From NCBI GenBank assembly GCA_049999725.1, contig JBNGIS010005736.1, positions 1-20,213 on the forward strand: a stretch of 20,213 nucleotides of DNA, in the 5' to 3' direction. Made by a program: the position numbers and the translations under genes. The stretch comes from Haplomitrium mnioides (Eukaryota > Marchantiophyta > Haplomitriopsida > Calobryales). How positions within the stretch are numbered: the first letter of the stretch is position 1; every line of letters starts with the position of its first letter. Positions 1 through 9,532 of the stretch are shown here, one piece after another. The notes beneath the pieces are model-generated. The model was not told the DNA's origin. It did not search any database and worked only from the letters and a program-made list of their open reading frames with translations.

Positions 1-47
1 AGTTCCTGTTCTGAGTAGCCTGTTCCTGGTTCAAAGTAGCGGCTGTT
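1..47 (+). mobile_element. Right terminal repeat of an upstream element copy (A)
   Basis: The segment ends in GGTTCAAAGTAGCGGCTGTT and contains TGAGTAGCC. This matches, in the same orientation, the right end of the complete element at 16961-17006 (TGAGTAGCC, then CTCAAAGTAGCAGCTATT). It is therefore read as the last bases of a related transposon lying to the left of the window. No TTAA follows it, so this junction has been altered or the exact end is off by a few bases. Confidence 0.6.
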
Positions 48-320
48 GTTCCGAGTGATCTTTCGACGTGAAGAGCCCACTTAACAGGGATCTGTTGGGA
101 ATCCAATCGGAAGAGCAAGGAGGGATCAGCCAAAAGGATGATCTATCAACGGTCCGGCCGTAAGAACAAGGAGTGCTGAAAGAGCGATCTATCAAAGATC
201 CGGAGAGGACAAGGCGGAAAGTTTGACAGAGTGCGGTTGCGATGTTTGAAAGTTCAACGGAGCCACTATTCTTACTCGGCGATGGAAGGGCTCTTTGGAT
301 GACGTGGCGATCAACAATCT

Positions 321-810
321 GAAGTTGACCTACTGTTCCGAGGAATCTCACGGGGTGGCGAGTCTGAGGAATTCAATAGGCTACCCCAGAGTGCCACGTG
401 TCCAAGGAGGCATCGTCCGACACTGTTTTCCACAAGGAAGTTGGACCGTTACCTTTGACCAACAATCCAAAGTTGACTTGCTGCTCCAAGGAATCTCACG
501 AGGTGGCAAGTCTGAGGAATCCAATGGGCTACCCCAAAGTGCCATGTGTCCGAGGAGGCACCGTCCGACGCCATTTTCCACAGAGAAGTTGGATCGTCAC
601 CTTTGACCAACAATCCGCAGTTGACTTGCTATTCCGAGGAATCTCACGGGGTGGCGAGTCTGAGGAATCCAACAGACTACCACGAAGCGCCACGTGTCCG
701 CTCTCCGACGTCCGAGGAATCTCACGGGGTGGCAAGTCTGAAGAATCCAACAAGCTCCCTCGAAGTGCTACATGTCCGCTGTGAGACGTCCGAGGAATCT
801 GGCAGATTGT
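321..810. repeat. Tandem array, period about 148 bp, shortening to about 75 bp
   Basis: The phrase GTTGACYTRCT followed by GGAATCTCACGRGGTGGC starts near 321, 469 and 617, about 148 bases apart. The inner phrase (C)CGAGGAATCTCACGGGGTGGC then recurs near 712, and a CCGAGGAATCTGGC variant near 790, so the last units are about half length. Open frames on both strands through this array are by-products of the repeat and not genes. Confidence 0.8.
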
Positions 811-1219
811 CAAGCTAAAAAGAGAAAAACAAAGGAAAAGGTATGTCTCTTCAAACGTCGATTACTAGAGCTACAGTTGTCAAATTGGCAAGAAATTAGT
901 CTTGTTAAGAAGAGGACAACAAAGCGCAGCTATTGGCGCCCATTTCAAACTCTGAATCTTGAAGAAAACCCACTTGAGGGCTGTGTGAAAAGGCGGGATG
1001 CACCCTTCAACCGTCAGATAAGGGAAACATGGACCTTCAAGGAAGGGCGGTGATAAAACGTCGAGGTTGGGGGGAAAACAAGCACAGGGATAGACTACCT
1101 TGCTCTGAAGCTACGGGAACTGATTATTCTGGGCAAAGAGAGCAGCGGGAGATGGAGGAGAGAGTTCTAGTGAGACCTTAAGCAAAGTAGGTGTACTCGT
1201 AAAGGAAGGCAATCACAGG
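811..1219. other. Non-coding stretch after tandem array 1
   Basis: A purine-rich sequence with an A-rich start and a GGTTGGGGGGAAAAC run near 1063-1077. I see no coding or RNA feature. The polypurine run could be a polypurine tract if this is an LTR element, but nothing else supports that. Confidence 0.3.
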
Positions 1220-1690
1220 GTGGAGGTGGACTGAGGAGGTGCTAGGAATCGTTGAGCAAGAGGCTCTAGAGGCTCACACTACTCAGGTGGACTCATCTTT
1301 GAAGGCAGCTCAACATTTGGAGGTGGACCAACACTTGGAGGAGAGAAGAATTCTTTCGGTTTGTATTTCGTGAGGGGCAACTAAGAGGGGGTCTTGGTGT
1401 CATCTTAGCTTTGGTTTGTGTAGGAGATCAGTCCCATAAGCATTAGGAGAGTACTGCTGGTGTTACAATCTTGTGGAGAAGGGAGAGGAGTGGCCACGTT
1501 AGTACATGCGCTGTGCGGAGAAGATCCAGCCAATTCTCGGGTGGAATGAGTGATCCAGCAGCTGGGAGGGCTGTCTTCCAAAGGTGGAAGTTAAATAAGA
1601 CCTCTTCCAAGCATGAGGAAGTAAATTCAGGGCTTCTAGCGATGGAAGTTAAAAAAATATCTGGACAGGGTGTGTGAGTGAGGAGAGAGT
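1220..1690. repeat. Block shared with 5860-6310
   Basis: Several phrases occur in the same order in both places: GGAGGTGGACT, GGCTCTAGAGGCTC, GGTGGACCAAC, GAGAAGATCC/GAAGAAGATCC, AGGTGGAAGTTAA, and CCTCTTCCAAGC followed by a G-rich half. This marks the two GC-richer elements as diverged copies of one family. The remaining 1690-2497 stretch has no recognisable gene; its last 100 or so bases align loosely with 6725-6822 (GGGGCCGT, then GGGGCGTGACA). Confidence 0.75.
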
Positions 1691-2499
1691 GGCAGTGAGA
1701 ATAATGTTTCTGGTGTTGTTGTGTTTGCAGAGTCAGGGCTCATATTCGGAACACAGATTATGAACCTTTGTTTGGGGTTTCAATAGATAAGAGATTGTGT
1801 CAACAAGGTTAAGTCAGATCATAGGGGAGAATTCGAGTGGACTTGGGTGAAAACAAAGGCTACCTTACTTACAATTCTGGTCGGGTTGGAGTGTTGGTGA
1901 TAATTCGCTGCATAAAAGTAGGGGGAGTGATGTTAGGAGAGTTAGGAAGAGAGGGAGATAGTTCTGCATGTGCTTAGAAAGGCTAATAGGATGGGTTCTA
2001 CGCCTGGGTTGTGATTTCTATTTTGTTGAAGAGGTTAAGTCAAATAAGCTCTACTTTGTTTGGGTGCTAGAGTAGTTGGCCATGTTGACAGTCCAGTGAT
2101 TGGAGGAGTGATTAGCTTGGGTTGTATTAGGACACAGCCTGTAGGAGAATGCTGCAAGTCCAGTCCTATGTAATAATTGCATACACCCTTGTTCATAGGA
2201 GGGGACATTGAATATTTGCAACTAGATTTGCATCAAGCACAATATTGGTGTGTACCCCAAAATCAATTGAGTTGTGGTTGCTATATGTGTGGTGGAAAGG
2301 AATGCAGGTCTGACTTGTGCTTAGGTGGGTTGAGAGTAGTGTGGAAATACAAGGTGAGAAGTTCGGGATTGTTAAGACCTGAATTCACTAACAAAGGTTA
2401 TGGGGCCGTTTCATTAAAGAGCCCGATTGTTCTTTGTCCCCTTTTTCCTCTGAAATGGCATCAATTAGGTGTTAAGGAAGGAGGAAGGGGCGTGACAAC

Positions 2500-2652
2500 A
2501 AGGAGCCTGTTCCTTCTGGTACTGCAAGTGCTTCTGGTGACTCTATTGTAATATTGGGGATTGGAAAGTCTCGACAAGACCTCTTAACAGCTTTATATGC
2601 TCAGCTTGTGGATTTAGATGAGACAACTCCTCTTGAAGAGGATAGAGTCTGA
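2500..2652 (+). pseudogene. C-terminal fragment of the ParB-methyltransferase gene (element B)
   Basis: Fifty sense codons and a TGA stop remain, without any interruption. They line up with the end of the minus-strand gene at 8259-8410. Shared short stretches are SGDSI/TGDSI, GKSRQD, LDET and EEDR just before the stop. There is no start codon, since the gene is cut at the junction with the GC-richer element. This tail lies downstream of the catalytic domain and has no function I can name. Conservation of the acidic end between two diverged copies suggests it was under selection while the family was active. Confidence 0.85.
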
Positions 2653-2864
2653 GGATCTGTTCGAACACTTTGTATTATTAATGAAATTTATTTTTTCCAA
2701 ATCTTTATTTGCCAAAGTTTCATCTTGTTGCTCTTTCAATATATTTCAAGTCTTTTCATCACGATTCATTTTAGTGCGCCTAAGAATAAGTTGACTCAAT
2801 TGATAGTCTAAGGATGGTTTGAAGTTAATTGCTAATCTAAGGATGATTTGGAGTCTTTGCGCAT

Positions 2865-3190
2865 TAAGGCTTTGTAGTTCTTGTTTGGATTCCCTACTCG
2901 CATAAGTTATTAGGTTATTGTTCAAAGTCCCTGCAACCGTAAGCCAAATGGTTCTTGTTCAATGTCTATGTGTGTATAGGCGGTAGGGTTCTTGTTTATA
3001 ATCTTGGCGTGCAATGGCTCTAGGGTTCTAGTTCAATGTCCATGTGTGCATAGCTTCATTGTTCTTGTTCAGAGTCTAAGCACACACAGACTTTAGGATT
3101 CTCGTTCGAAGTCTATGCGTGCATAGGCTTTAGGGTTCTGGTTTGGAGTCTATGCTTGCATAGAAATTGTTAGCTACAATGCTCAAAGTC
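2865..3190 (-). repeat. Subterminal repeat array of element B
   Basis: About eight irregular units combine a GGGTTCTTGTTC-like phrase, AGTCTATG and a palindromic core of the TATGCGTGCATAGGC type (clearest near 3115-3130 and 3150-3165). The array is the reverse-complement counterpart of the one at 7640-8090. Unit length is roughly 37-45 bases. Confidence 0.75.
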
Positions 3191-3509
3191 TTGTTCAAAT
3201 TCCGTACCCGACTAGACATTTACGTTTGCTTGTAAACTTTTTTCATAAAAAGATATATGTTTTATTTTATTTTTGATGAATTTAGTGTATTGACAATAGT
3301 GTGAAGTTTTAGTAAAATGTTTGAATAACCAAAATGCTTATTTTCTAGGGTATTAATTATAATAAAATGTTTGAAATATAATCTGAATGTAAAATATGCA
3401 ATTTGTATTTATAAAAAATGATTTTGTTTTTACGAAAAAAAGATTACAAATGCAAAATTGATGTTTTTCAGTGCCAAATCATTGAAAAAAAAATTTCAAC
3501 TACCAAGTG

Positions 3510-3554
3510 AAACAAGAACTCAATAGCGGTTCTTGGTTCAAAGTAGCGAATGTT
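3510..3554 (-). repeat. Terminal repeat of element B (left-end type)
   Basis: GAACTCAATAGCGGTTCTTGGTTCAAAGTAGCG followed by AATGTT mirrors the left end of the complete element at 7307-7352 (AACAACCGCTACTTTGAAC, GAACCGCTATTGAGTTCTT). TTAC follows in place of an intact TTAA. Confidence 0.8.
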
Positions 3555-4123
3555 ACTACTAAAAATTTGAAGGAATCGGAAGCATCGTCGAAGCAGTTCT
3601 TGACTTCTAAAGCGTGGAGATACTCTAGAAGCATCGAGGTACTCCAAATCGGGGGCAAGCAGAAGAGATCATGCAAGCATCATCAAAATGCAAGAATTAG
3701 GGCCAAGGCAGGGAAGAACAGAACACTCACTAGAGGTAATAAGTAGAGAAGTGGAAGGAAGAGTGACATCGGAAGTGGAGGAAGATCTGGGACTGGATGA
3801 AGAGGACTGGGGGTGCGGGACGAAAATCAAAGGCCAACAACTGATGGAAGGAACCGTAGGTAAGGTGAAATGCTGCATCGTAAACTTTCAGGTGCAATGG
3901 TTGGAAGTAGAAGGGCAAATGCGACAATCCTCGTGAGGTAGCAACGAGCTAAGGATCAAGAGATGATTTGTTTCCCTCGACATTGATAGGCCTCACCAGG
4001 ATCCGGATCCTTTTCGGACTCTTGAAAAAGCTGCTTGGCGGATGGTCCAAAAAAGTATCATAAGAGGGGGAGGACGAAGTATTTTACAAAGAAATGGGCG
4101 GAAAGAGTCCGTCACCTCCAGTC

Positions 4124-5320
4124 AACTTCGGATCCTCATATCAACTTCGGACTCAGCAGTCCAAAGGATTCTTTGGACTCACTAGTCCAAGGAATCTTTT
4201 GGATCGGATCCGTGGTCAATTTCGGATCTGGGTTAGCACAATGGTCCAACTTCCAGTTTGAAGACAGCGATGGACAACACCCTGCAGAGAGAAGTCAACT
4301 TCAAACTCAGTAGTTCAAGGGATTCTTTAGACTCACCAGTCTGAGGAATCCTTCGGATTGGGTCCGTGGTCAACTTTGGATCCAAATTAGCACGGCGGTC
4401 CAACTTCCAGTTTGAAGACAATGACGGACAGCACCCTACAAAGAAGAGTCAACTTTGGACTCAACAGTCTAAGGGATTCTTCGGACTCACCAGTTCGAAG
4501 AATCCTTCGGATTGGGTCCATAGTCAACTTCAGATCCAAGTTGGCATGGCGGTCCAACTTCCAGTTTGAAGATGACGGCGGACAGCGCCTTGTGGAGAGG
4601 AGTCAACTTCGGACTCAGCAATATGAGGGATTCTTCAAACTCACCAGTCTGAGGAATCCTTCGGATCGGGTCTGAGGTCAACTTCAGATCCAGGTTTGCG
4701 CGGTGGTCCAAGTTCCAGTTTGAAGACAACGCCATACGGAGAAATGTTAACTTCAGACTCAGCAGTCTGAGGGATTCTTCGGACTCACCAGTTCGAGGAA
4801 TCTTGTGGATCAGGTCCGCAGTCAACTTCGGATCCAGGTTAACACTGCGGTCCCACTTCCAGTTTAAAGACAATGGTGAACAGCACCCTACGGAGAGAAG
4901 TCAACTTCGAACTCAATAGTCTGAGGGATTCTTCAGACTCACCAGTTCAAGGAATCCTTCGGATTGGGTCCTTGGTTAACTTCGGATCCAGGTTTGTGCG
5001 GTGGTCTAACTTCGAATTTGAAAACGGCGGCCGACGACGCGTTGAGGAGAAAAGTTAACTTTGGACTCAGAAGTCCGAGGGATTCTTTGGACTCACGAAT
5101 CCGAGGAATCCTTCGGATCGGGACCTCGGTCAACTTTGGATCCAGGTCAAAGCAGCGGTCCAACTTCCAGTTTGAAAACGGCGTCGATTGGCGCCCTATG
5201 GAGAAAAAGTCAACTTTGGATCTAGGTTAGCGCTGCGGTCAAACTTCCAACTTGAAGACGGCGTCAGACATTGCCCTATGGAGGAAAAGTCAACTTTGGA
5301 TCCAAATCAACATGACAGTC
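4124..5320. repeat. Tandem array, period about 153 bp, about eight units
   Basis: The anchor phrase AGTCAACTTYGGAYTCAGCAG or a close variant recurs near 4141, 4294, 4448, 4603, 4747, 4899, 5052, 5206 and 5286, mostly 145-155 bases apart. Each unit also carries CGGATCCAGGTT, GGTCCAACTTCCAGTTTGAAG and TTCTTCGGACTCACCAGT. The many open frames across it on both strands reflect a period divisible by three and few stops, not coding. Confidence 0.9.
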
Positions 5321-5349
5321 CAACTTCTCCATGGAAAGTGGTATCGGAT

Positions 5350-5465
5350 TGTGCTCTGCAGAGTTCTTCGGGCTCGGTTTCACGGAAATCTTCGGAATTG
5401 ATTCTGCGGAGTTCTTCGGACTCAATTCCGTGGAGTTCTTCGGACTCACCAGTCTGCGAAAAACT
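5350..5465. repeat. Short direct repeats at the end of the array
   Basis: GGAGTTCTTCGGACTC and variants repeat about every 30 bases (for example near 5408 and 5438), a sub-repeat built from part of the 153-bp unit. Confidence 0.7.
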
Positions 5466-5859
5466 TCGGATCTGACCCTCAAGAACCTCAGAACCTACCG
5501 TTGACTTTGGATCAGGCTTTAATTGTCGGGATAGATGTCACCATGGGAAGTAACCTTACCACCTACCACTACGGAGGAGCGTGAGAAGACGTAGGGAAAA
5601 GAAGTGCTTGCGGGATCGTAGGGGTGCACACATTGGGATTGAAGTCTGAATCTTGAGACAAGCAGTGAGAGGAACAAAGCGTGAATGTATACTAGGGCGT
5701 GCACATATGCATTGTTGCATACATTGCAAATCTAGAGGCTTAGAGGGAGATCGAAGGTGTGATTGAAGCTCTTGTGCAAGAGGATAGCGAGGAACGGGGA
5801 GCGTGCTTTGCAATCTGTTGAGTGAAGCGAGTGGACTTGCGTTCGGGGGCCAAAGAAGT
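5466..5859. other. Non-coding stretch in copy 2
   Basis: No gene or RNA is recognisable. It separates the tandem array from the block shared with copy 1. Confidence 0.3.
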
Positions 5860-6310
5860 GGAGGTGGACTAGAGGGGCTCCAAGAATCGCTGGGCGGGAG
5901 GCTCTAGAGGCTCGGGTGATCCAGATAAACCATTCTAGAGGGTGGACCAACGTTCAGAGGTGGATCAATACTTGAATAAGAAGCAAGTGCATTCAGCTTG
6001 GATTCATGAGTCAAGATTATGCAGGGGATTCTGCCCAGTGGCAGCAAGAGGGTGTTGTTGTTACCATTTCAAAAGGAGATTGAAGGCAAGGGGTGGCTGT
6101 GTTAGTGCTTGCGCACTACGAAGAAGATCCGGTTGAGGTTTCGGGTGGAGTGTGTCCAACAGTCATGAGGGTTGTTTTCCAGAGGTGGAAGTTAATCCAA
6201 CCTCTTCCAAGCTTGCGGAAGTGAATCCAAGCCCCTCTACAATAGAGGGTATAAACTAGCTGGTGATGTGTGCATGAGTGGGCGGGCTGAAGTGTGAAGT
6301 GTCATGGAGG
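5860..6310. repeat. Block shared with 1220-1690
   Basis: Diverged direct copy of the block in the first GC-richer element, with the same ordered phrases (GGAGGTGGACT, GGCTCTAGAGGCTC, GTGGACCAAC, AGGTGGAAGTTAA, CCTCTTCCAAGC). It is the main reason for treating both regions as one family. Confidence 0.75.
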
Positions 6311-6822
6311 AGACTCGGGTGATATCGGAAGTCGCTGATCAATGGCACTCTTTGCTTCAATTGTGTAAATAGTGTAAATACGTCTATAGCCTTGGGCATA
6401 ATTTTGAGTAGGAGTTAGAAACTCTATAGATCTACAGAGAAAGAAGTACAGGTGCTGAAGTAGCTGGCCTTGTGTAAATCCAGCGTAGAGTTTGTATTGA
6501 GTTCGTAGATGTAGTCTTGTATGTACTTTTCCCTCTGAAATGACAGAGATATGAATGATTGAAAGTTGTCTTCGAGCAAGAATGAGTGACAAGATCTGAG
6601 CGGGTTCTATTTGGGCTTGGAAGTGTGTGTGGAGAGAAAGAGAGGACTGCAGATTGTGGATTTGGTGTGAAGTAACCACACTGCTAAGAAGCTCACGACC
6701 GTTAGTACGTACAAGAGATAAAATAGGGACCGGGGCCGTCTCATAGCCCTGTTAAATTGTGTTGTGCCTCTCCCGTTGGAATAAGCTCTATCCGAGCTAA
6801 GGCAGGACAGAGGGGCGTGACA

Positions 6823-7302
6823 CATATTTTTTTGCATCTTTGGTAATTTGTTCTGACATGAGAGAATTGAGCCTTGGTTTAGTCGAGTCATCCCGGGAGG
6901 CCCTCCTTTGCGCAACTGATGTGGATGTTACTTGGTACACTAGCACCTCAATGGCCACCCGACCCTTTTGTAGGTCATCAAGTAGACCCTTTTCTGACAT
7001 TTGCTCTAGGTAGCACACCTAGAAGGTAACCTCAAAATCTGAGTTGTCCTCAATACTCAAGTCGATGTCGTAGGCTTTGCTCACACTAGCCTCCCCTTAA
7101 TATGGTGGCTTTCCATAGTGCACTACAATCTTGGACTATCTGAATCTTAACGGCCAAGTTCTCTAGTTGTGGGTCACTTAAGTACCATAAAGCAATGGTC
7201 TGCCAATTAGGGATGGGTAGGTTGATGTGTTGGCAGACCTTATTATAGGTAATTCAGTGAAAATTCCACTCCTTGTATGGACGTCGGGGCTGTCACATTG
7301 GT
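6823..7302 (-). pseudogene. LTR retrotransposon polyprotein remnant, part 2 (element E)
   Basis: Read on the minus strand, this continues the decayed protein that ends at 17011 on the other side of element C. Around 7182-7211 it encodes LIGRPLLYG, resembling the I[IL]GRPWL-type segment after the protease core of Ty3/gypsy-like polyproteins. Downstream lies an acidic stretch (DIDLSIEDNSDFE) and an uninterrupted run through LLDDLQKGRVAIEVL, which I cannot assign. Several in-frame stops are present. The fragment is cut at 6823, where the GC-richer element's TGTCACGCCCC end begins; the reverse transcriptase part is absent. Assignment rests on continuity with 17011-18137 more than on this piece alone. 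Confidence 0.65.
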
Positions 7303-7306
7303 TAAA
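7303..7306 (+). other. Target site duplication TTAA (left)
   Basis: TTAA directly precedes the left terminal repeat and recurs directly after the right one. Deleting the element with one TTAA restores an open retrotransposon frame, which supports a genuine 4-bp duplication. Confidence 0.8.
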
Positions 7307-7352
7307 ACAACCGCTACTTTGAACTAGGAACCGCTATTGAGTTCTTATCTCA
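7307..7352 (+). repeat. Left terminal inverted repeat of element C
   Basis: AACAACCGCTACTTTGAAC then GGAACCGCTATTGAGTTCTT. The first part pairs with the reverse complement of the right end, AATAGCTGCTACTTTGAGC; after that the two ends diverge with scattered matches (GAA, GCTA). Confidence 0.85.
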
Positions 7353-7639
7353 CTTGGTAGTTGCAAATATTTTTTTTGTGATTTGGTATTGAAAAACATC
7401 AATTTTACGTTTGTGATCTTTTTTTCACAAAGAAAATCATTTTTTAGAAATACAAATTTCGTATTTTGCATTGTGATTATATTTTAACAATTTCTTTATA
7501 ATAAGCACCCGCAATAACAAGCATTTTAGTTATTGAAATATTTTATTGAAACCTCGCACTATTGTGAATACACTAAATTCATCCAAAATTAGATAAAACA
7601 TATATCTTTTATGAAAACAATTATATACAAGTGTGAATG
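7353..7639. other. AT-rich left subterminal region
   Basis: Non-coding and AT-rich. It aligns in reverse complement with 3235-3510 of element B, including phrases matching TTTTTCAATACCAAATCA and ACACTAAATTCAT, so it is conserved within the family and not random filler. Confidence 0.7.
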
Positions 7640-8090
7640 TCTATTCGCCTAGGGACTTTGAACCAGACTATGAGCGTCGTAGTTGTTAAATCCTAAGCAA
7701 GCATAGACTCCAAACTAGAACCCAAAAGCCTATGCATGCATAGACTATGAACAAGAATCCTAAATCATATGCATGCAAACACTTTGAACGAGAACAATAA
7801 GGTTAGACACACGTAGACTCCAAACAAGAACCCTAAAGCCTATGCACGGCTAAACTCTAACAAGAACCCTAAAGCCTATGCGCGTATAGACTTTAAATAA
7901 GAACCGTAAAGCTTATGCATGTAGGGACTCTAAACAAGAACCTTAAAGCTTGTGCGTACATAGACTCTGAACGAGAACTACAAAGCTTATGTGCGCATAT
8001 ACTCCAAAAAGAACCCTAAAGCCTAGACCGCCAGAGATTGCTAAAGCTCATGTGTGCATAGACTCCAAGCCCAAGTGCACAAAGACTCCA
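7640..8090 (+). repeat. Left subterminal repeat array with palindromic cores
   Basis: About ten units of roughly 37 bases, each made of GACTCYAAACAAGAACCCT, AAAGCCTATG and a core such as TATGCATGCATA or TATGCGCGTATA. Clear units start near 7826, 7863, 7900, 7937 and 7975. The array lies between the terminal repeat and the 3' end of the minus-strand gene, and element B has the same kind of array in the same relative place. Confidence 0.85.
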
Positions 8091-8225
8091 AACAATTCTT
8101 ATACTAGCAATTGACTCCAAACCATTCTTATGCACATCGAATTGAATCGTGATGAAAAGACTTAAAATGGATTTGAGGTGCAACAAGTTGAAACTTTAGT
8201 AAATAAAACTTTGTAAGAAAAATAC

Positions 8226-8231
8226 TTTATT
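8226..8231 (-). terminator. Poly(A) signal of the minus-strand gene
   Basis: AATAAA on the minus strand, about 30 bases past the stop codon at 8259-8261, in AT-rich sequence. Confidence 0.5.
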
Positions 8232-8877
8232 AATAAAACAATTTTTTCAAACAGATGCTCAAGCTCTATCCTCTTCGGGAGGAATTGTCTCATCTAAATA
8301 TAATGGTTGAGCATCTACAGCCGCTAGAGAGTCTTGTCGAGACTTTCCAGTTCCAAAGATGGAAATAGAATCACCAGTAGCATCTGCAGCACCAAGAGGA
8401 ACAAATTCCTTGTGGTATGCATACACTTTCTGTGACTCTGTTACATCGAATGACAAAGAAGCCTTCGTCAAAACTCTCTAAGGAATGTAGATAGATTGAC
8501 GTATATCATATTCTACCACGATGTAGTTTTGCATCAGCTTTAAAGCAGAGACAAGGCCTATGCTCAATCTACAGCAAATATTTAAGATCCAATCCTTCTC
8601 TGTTGACAAATGGTCAATGAAAAAATTGTAAAAAGCCTAGGGCTTTTGATAAAAATTGACAAGAGCATCATCTCCTAGATGTTTAAGTTTTGCAGAAACT
8701 GCAAGACAACTGAAAACACTACGTATTATTTGCCAAGGTAGACTAGTTGCAAGAGTAGGCTGCAAATTTAAAAGCCTCATGCTCCTCTTTCCTTCTTTTG
8801 TCTTGTAGCCCCCAGTCCAATACTTGTGAGCATGTGCAATTCTAGGACCACCGGATTGATGAATGTTGTTTTTGTCC

Positions 8878-8974
8878 CTATAAAAAGAAAAACAAACAAA
8901 TCAAACACTATAAACAAAGTGCAAGAAAAGTAAAAGAGAGAAACTAAAAACTAAAGAATCAAAAAACAACTTAC
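8878..8974 (-). other. Intron 2 of the ParB-methyltransferase gene
   Basis: On the minus strand CTG|GTAAGTTG opens it and a pyrimidine-rich tract ending TTTTTATAG|GGAC closes it, 97 bases. Splicing joins TG to G, making a Trp codon, and keeps the frame open into the next exon (NIW then DKNN). Phase 2. Confidence 0.85.
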
Positions 8975-9532
8975 CAGATGTTGTGGTTGATGGCACAACA
9001 AACTTTCGAAAGGGCATTCTTATTGATGCCAAATTGTTGCGACGAATGCATAATTGCAAAAGACCAAAACTCTGATGTTGTGATTGTTGCAAAAGATGAA
9101 ACCATGTCAAAAATGTCATCTTTGGAAAAAGGTTGTGAATCGTCATGCTTGCATTCCTTAAGGTTGCAACCATAAGGAATATCCACAATTGCCAAAGTGA
9201 AACACCTAGGTTTCACAAAGACATTTAACTGACGAGCGTTGGCCTCCCCGTGGACTTGGTAAAATACCACGTTGAGACCATCTACATAGGACAATAAGTC
9301 CTCGTCCTTGTCTCTTACAACTCCATTAGTTGGAAGAGATGCAACATCGCTTTACTACCTTGACTTCCACTCTATAGCTTTTTGGCATTGAAGAAGAAAA
9401 GTTGGAGGATAGGAAATGAGTGTGGGGGGTATGGTCCTCATCTTCTGGTGCTTCTTTGACCCCTAATCTTTTTAAGCCTTTGGTAGTTGTTGTCAATTTT
9501 TTTTCCAGCTCATGTTTGAATGTTTTGTCCCT

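Larger units (their letters stand above)
48..2497 (-). mobile_element. GC-richer LTR-like element, copy 1
   Basis: This stretch is visibly richer in G and C than the AT-rich DNA around it. It holds a tandem array (321-810) and then a non-coding block, part of which recurs in 5860-6310. On the minus strand its right end reads TGTCACGCCCC, a start often seen in plant LTRs, and copy 2 ends the same way at 6822. Methyltransferase-like coding sequence of element B begins directly after it, so the boundary is sharp. No reverse transcriptase, gag or integrase is visible, and the open frames here have no recognisable domain. It could be a large non-autonomous LTR derivative or a long solo LTR. The left boundary is uncertain: TGTT at 44 could be the true start of a TG...CA unit. 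Confidence 0.5.
2498..3554 (-). mobile_element. Inverted left-end remnant of a related element (B)
   Basis: Read backwards, this segment follows the left end of the complete element (7307 to about 8400) feature by feature: a terminal repeat with GAACCGCTATTGAG, an AT-rich stretch, an array of short repeats with palindromic cores, an AT-rich 3' flank, and the C-terminal codons of the methyltransferase gene. It is thus a diverged second copy in opposite orientation, cut inside the gene at 2498 where the GC-richer element begins. It shows that the arrangement in the complete element is a family property. Confidence 0.85.
3555..6822 (-). mobile_element. GC-richer LTR-like element, copy 2
   Basis: It has the same plan as copy 1: a leader, a tandem array (4124-5320), a block shared with copy 1 (5860-6310), and an end that reads TGTCACGCCCC on the minus strand (6812-6822). 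The leader at 3555-4120 has open frames on both strands but no domain I recognise. A minus-strand open stretch at about 6302-6915 also carries no known motif and runs across the element boundary, so it is not called as a gene. Its left edge abuts a transposon terminal repeat, as in copy 1; whether this is chance or shared origin is unresolved. Retrotransposon polyprotein sequence begins right after 6822. Confidence 0.5.

Noticed and set aside
48-2497. TG...CA LTR with target duplication for copy 1
   Set aside because: TGTT at 44 and GACA at 2497 fit, but the bases outside (GCGGC against ACAAG) do not match, so no duplication can be shown.
3551-3558. TTAA duplication at the end of element B
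   Set aside because: The sequence after the terminal repeat is TTAC, not TTAA, and the partner end is missing.
4035-5475. Several open frames of 60-130 codons on both strands
   Set aside because: They follow the tandem array period, exist on both strands at once, and have no domain; they are repeat artefacts.
6302-6915. Two minus-strand open frames of just over 100 codons
   Set aside because: No recognisable motif, and the second runs across the boundary of the GC-richer element at 6822 into retrotransposon sequence in a different frame.
7640-8090. CRISPR-like array (regular short repeats)
   Set aside because: Units are imperfect, repeat over their whole length without unique spacers, and the setting is an intron-bearing eukaryotic transposon with no cas genes.
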